Shown here piece after piece: positions 62,077 to 64,000 of a stretch of 64,000 nucleotides of DNA. Both the position numbers and the translations under genes were made by a program. Source of the stretch: Ruminococcus_G sp050944435 (GTDB lineage Bacteria; Bacillota; Clostridia; Lachnospirales; Lachnospiraceae); NCBI GenBank assembly GCA_050944435.1, contig JBMNRB010000015.1, forward strand, positions 1-64,000, written 5' to 3'. The notes under the pieces are model-generated. The model saw only the letters and a program-made list of their open reading frames with translations. It did no database searches and was not told where the DNA came from. Position 1 is the first letter of the stretch; every line of letters begins with the position of its first letter.

Positions 62077-62955
62077 TTAAATTCCGGCCTGTTTAAGAAG
62101 ATCCGGTACTTTAGATTCCCATCCCAAGGCCATGATATGCACGCCCTGACAGTAAGGTCTGCATTCTTTAATAATCCGGGCGGCAATTTCCACCCCTGTG
62201 ATTCCCGCTTTGGTCCGTTCTTTATCCCTGTTCAATTCCTCGATCATCTCATCGGGTACATGGATACCGGCAACATTATTGTTCATAAACTTCGCCATCC
62301 CCGCTGACTTTGGGATAATAATGCCAACCTGAACCGGTTTTCCAAACTCTTTAGCCTTTTCCATGAACTTAATAAATTTCTCCGGCTCAAAAACAGCCTG
62401 TGTCTGGAAATAGTCCGCCCCTGCGCGAACCTTCCGCTCCATTTTAGCAAGCTGAGCATCTACCGAATCACTGCAGGGCGACACCACAGCTCCCTTTGCA
62501 AATTTCGGCGGCTCACCAATCAGCTCATTTCCTCCCAGATCCACACCTTCTTCCAGTTTGGCAACCGCATGGATCAGAGAAACGGAATCCAGATCAAAAA
62601 CCGGTTTTGCCTGGGGATGATCTCCCAGCTTGGTGTGATCACCGGTCAGAAGAAGCAGATTCTCAATTCCAAACATGGCTGCACTTAGAAGATCAGACTG
62701 CAGCGCAATGCGGTTCCTGTCACGGCAGGTCAGCTGATAAATCGGGGTCAGGCCCTCATCCTTCAGTGCTTTGCACATGGCCAGGGAGCCGAGACGCATA
62801 ACGGAAGACTGATTGTCCGTCACATTAACTGCCGTGATATCACTCAGATAAGTCTTTGCCTCCTTCAGCAGATGTTCTACATGAAATCCTTTTGGCGGAC
62901 CAACTTCCGCAGATACAACAAATTCACCACGTTCAAACAATTCCGTAATTTTCAT
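62077..62955 (-). CDS. metF: Methylenetetrahydrofolate reductase, catalytic subunit
   Basis: A 292-residue flavin TIM-barrel protein: VVSAEVGPPKG, AVNVTDNQSSVMRLGS, YQLTCRDRNRIALQSDLL, LLLLTGDH and ADYFQTQAVF. It reduces methylene-THF to methyl-THF. The C-terminus GWESKVPDLL and partner metV (23 bases upstream) are those of acetogen-type enzymes of the Wood-Ljungdahl methyl branch, which here would also accept or supply methyl groups near the MttB-family enzyme. Last gene of rnfC-metV-metF. Confidence 0.95.
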   Translation of the reverse strand: MKITELFERGEFVVSAEVGPPKGFHVEHLLKEAKTYLSDITAVNVTDNQSSVMRLGSLAMCKALKDEGLTPIYQLTCRDRNRIALQSDLLSAAMFGIENLLLLTGDHTKLGDHPQAKPVFDLDSVSLIHAVAKLEEGVDLGGNELIGEPPKFAKGAVVSPCSDSVDAQLAKMERKVRAGADYFQTQAVFEPEKFIKFMEKAKEFGKPVQVGIIIPKSAGMAKFMNNNVAGIHVPDEMIEELNRDKERTKAGITGVEIAARIIKECRPYCQGVHIMALGWESKVPDLLKQAGI

Positions 62956-62978
62956 TCCATCTTACTCCTATCCTCTAT

Positions 62979-63599
62979 TTAAGAAACTTCGTCATCTGTT
63001 GCAAAATTCCGCACCTGAACAGGGCTTTTTAACACATCCAGACGTCCTATCTTTTCAAGACGTCTGTAGATGCGCTCCCAGCCGCATTCCATATCGCTGT
63101 CCACTTCACATCTGCCGTTTTTGGCGCCGCCGCACTGTCCGTTGACCAGACTTTTGGAACAGGCAGTAATCGGACAGATGCCTCCCGTCAGATTCAGATA
63201 ACACTCTCCGCACTGATCGCACTTGTATTCCAGAGGCGTTACTCCCTGGAATCCCGGCAGAGGACAGGTATCACAGGCTGCGCATACTTTTTTTTCTTTC
63301 AGGTATCCCGCAATCGTCTGCACGCCAACGCCGCAGGAAAATACAAGTATCACATCAGCCTCATCAATTTCACTCCTATGTTTCTGAAGACGAAGCTCCA
63401 TATTTTCCGGATTGCATATGTAATCGGTAGTAAGCACCCCTATCACCTTTCCGTCAGCAGCCAGCTCCTTCTGAAGCGCCTCTGCTTCTTTTTCCGGGAA
63501 ATGAACTTCTTTGCATCCCAGGCAATTAATGATAAACACTTTTTGTCCCTCTGCCAGTGATGCAATCGTTTCTCTGGGTTTCAATTCGGTAATTAGCAT
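62979..63599 (-). CDS. metV: MetV, zinc/Fe-S subunit of methylene-THF reductase
   Basis: A 206-residue protein. It contains NCLGCKEVHFP (about 25-35) and a cysteine-rich C-terminal half (CAACDTCPLPGFQG, CDQCGECYLNLTGGICP, QCGGAKNGRCEV) of the MTHFR zinc-finger family. MetV carries metal or Fe-S centres and pairs with MetF in acetogens. It follows the RnfC-like gene by 1 base. Confidence 0.95.
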   Translation of the reverse strand: MLITELKPRETIASLAEGQKVFIINCLGCKEVHFPEKEAEALQKELAADGKVIGVLTTDYICNPENMELRLQKHRSEIDEADVILVFSCGVGVQTIAGYLKEKKVCAACDTCPLPGFQGVTPLEYKCDQCGECYLNLTGGICPITACSKSLVNGQCGGAKNGRCEVDSDMECGWERIYRRLEKIGRLDVLKSPVQVRNFATDDEVS

Positions 63600-63600
63600 A

Positions 63601-64000
63601 TCACTTCATCCCCCTTACTTCATTTTTTCCGGCTTTAATCTTGCTGACTAAGGGAATCTTGGATGAGCAGATATATTCACAGCATCTGCACTCGATACAG
63701 TCCATCACATTTTTGTCCTTCATCCCCTGCCAGTTCTGTTCGTCCGCAAATTTGGCGAAATACAAAGGAGAAAGTTCCATGGGACAGACATCCATGCAGC
63801 GGCCGCATTTAATACAGGGCTGCTCTTTTGTATAATCTGTGTCAACCACAATGATTCCGTTGGAGCCCTTCATAATCGGCACATTGGTATCAGAGAGGAC
63901 AAATCCCATCATCGGGCCGCCCGCTTTAATGGTAACCTCATCATCACCCGTCACACCGCCGCAGTAGTCGATCAGATCTTTTGTGTTCGTACCAATCTTC
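63601..64000 (-). CDS. RnfC-like NADH-oxidising subunit of methylene-THF reductase (partial)
   Basis: The C-terminal 132 residues are inside the window; the frame is open to the edge. IGTNTKDLIDYCGG and AGGPMMGF are RnfC-family stretches, followed by two 4Fe-4S motifs, CIKCGRCMDVCP and CIECRCCEYIC. Directly before metV and metF this matches RnfC2 of the Acetobacterium woodii enzyme, which lets NADH feed the reductase. It could instead end a true Rnf operon, but the neighbours favour RnfC2. Confidence 0.88.
   Translation of the reverse strand, partial: KIGTNTKDLIDYCGGVTGDDEVTIKAGGPMMGFVLSDTNVPIMKGSNGIIVVDTDYTKEQPCIKCGRCMDVCPMELSPLYFAKFADEQNWQGMKDKNVMDCIECRCCEYICSSKIPLVSKIKAGKNEVRGMK

Noticed and set aside
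1..64000. CRISPR arrays, insertion sequences and rRNA genes
   Set aside because: No regularly spaced repeats, transposase-like frames or rRNA-like stretches were seen on either strand.

Overview
The window looks like the chromosome of an anaerobic Firmicute of the Lachnospiraceae type, probably an acetogen or a close relative. The evidence is the moderate GC content, strong AGGAGG ribosome sites, TTGACA/TATAAT promoters with 17-bp spacers, Clostridia-type families (UPF0210, DUF2284, giant acyl-CoA dehydratase activase) and an Acetobacterium-style methylene-THF reductase locus (RnfC-like, MetV, MetF). The species cannot be named from sequence alone. No rRNA, CRISPR array or insertion sequence was seen; one tRNA (Leu-CAA) is present.

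Bases 1-7200 are an accessory island. It holds a Cro/CI-type regulator, a divergent mini-operon of two small DNA-binding proteins, a tail-chaperone-like protein and a 1073-residue tape-measure-like protein, with no capsid, portal, lysis or integrase gene in view. To its left lie a ribbon-helix-helix gene facing small mobile-element genes across repeated TGTACATGTA sites, and a hidden type I toxin-antitoxin module with a 31-residue membrane peptide.

Bases 7.4-37 kb are mostly core genome. They include a LysR gene, larB-larC-larE (nickel-pincer cofactor synthesis, no larA in view), a DUF362 ferredoxin protein, a MATE pump, plsX-acpP-rnc-smc-ftsY followed by ilvA, a choline-binding-repeat lipoprotein, yceD-rpmF, pta-ackA facing tmcAL, UPF0210 with its ACT partner, walJ-coaE-polA, mgtE and a large Xaa-Pro aminopeptidase.

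Bases 37-54 kb carry two separate YjbQ genes, two ABC exporters (one in a GntR-controlled operon), a metallophosphoesterase, tRNA-Leu, leuC-leuD with a divergent LysR gene, ilvH-ilvC, a 1466-residue tandem acyl-CoA dehydratase activase and a split threonine/serine exporter.

Bases 54-64 kb form the most interesting metabolic stretch. An MFS transporter, an M24 peptidase, a YjiH-type membrane protein and an XRE-cupin regulator lie opposite a pyrrolysine-free MttB-family methyltransferase and an ECF substrate-binding subunit. Beyond a flavodoxin-fold protein comes metF-metV-rnfC. Together these could take up a quaternary amine or related methylated compound, demethylate it and feed the methyl group to tetrahydrofolate metabolism. 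The corrinoid protein that such a route needs is not in the window.
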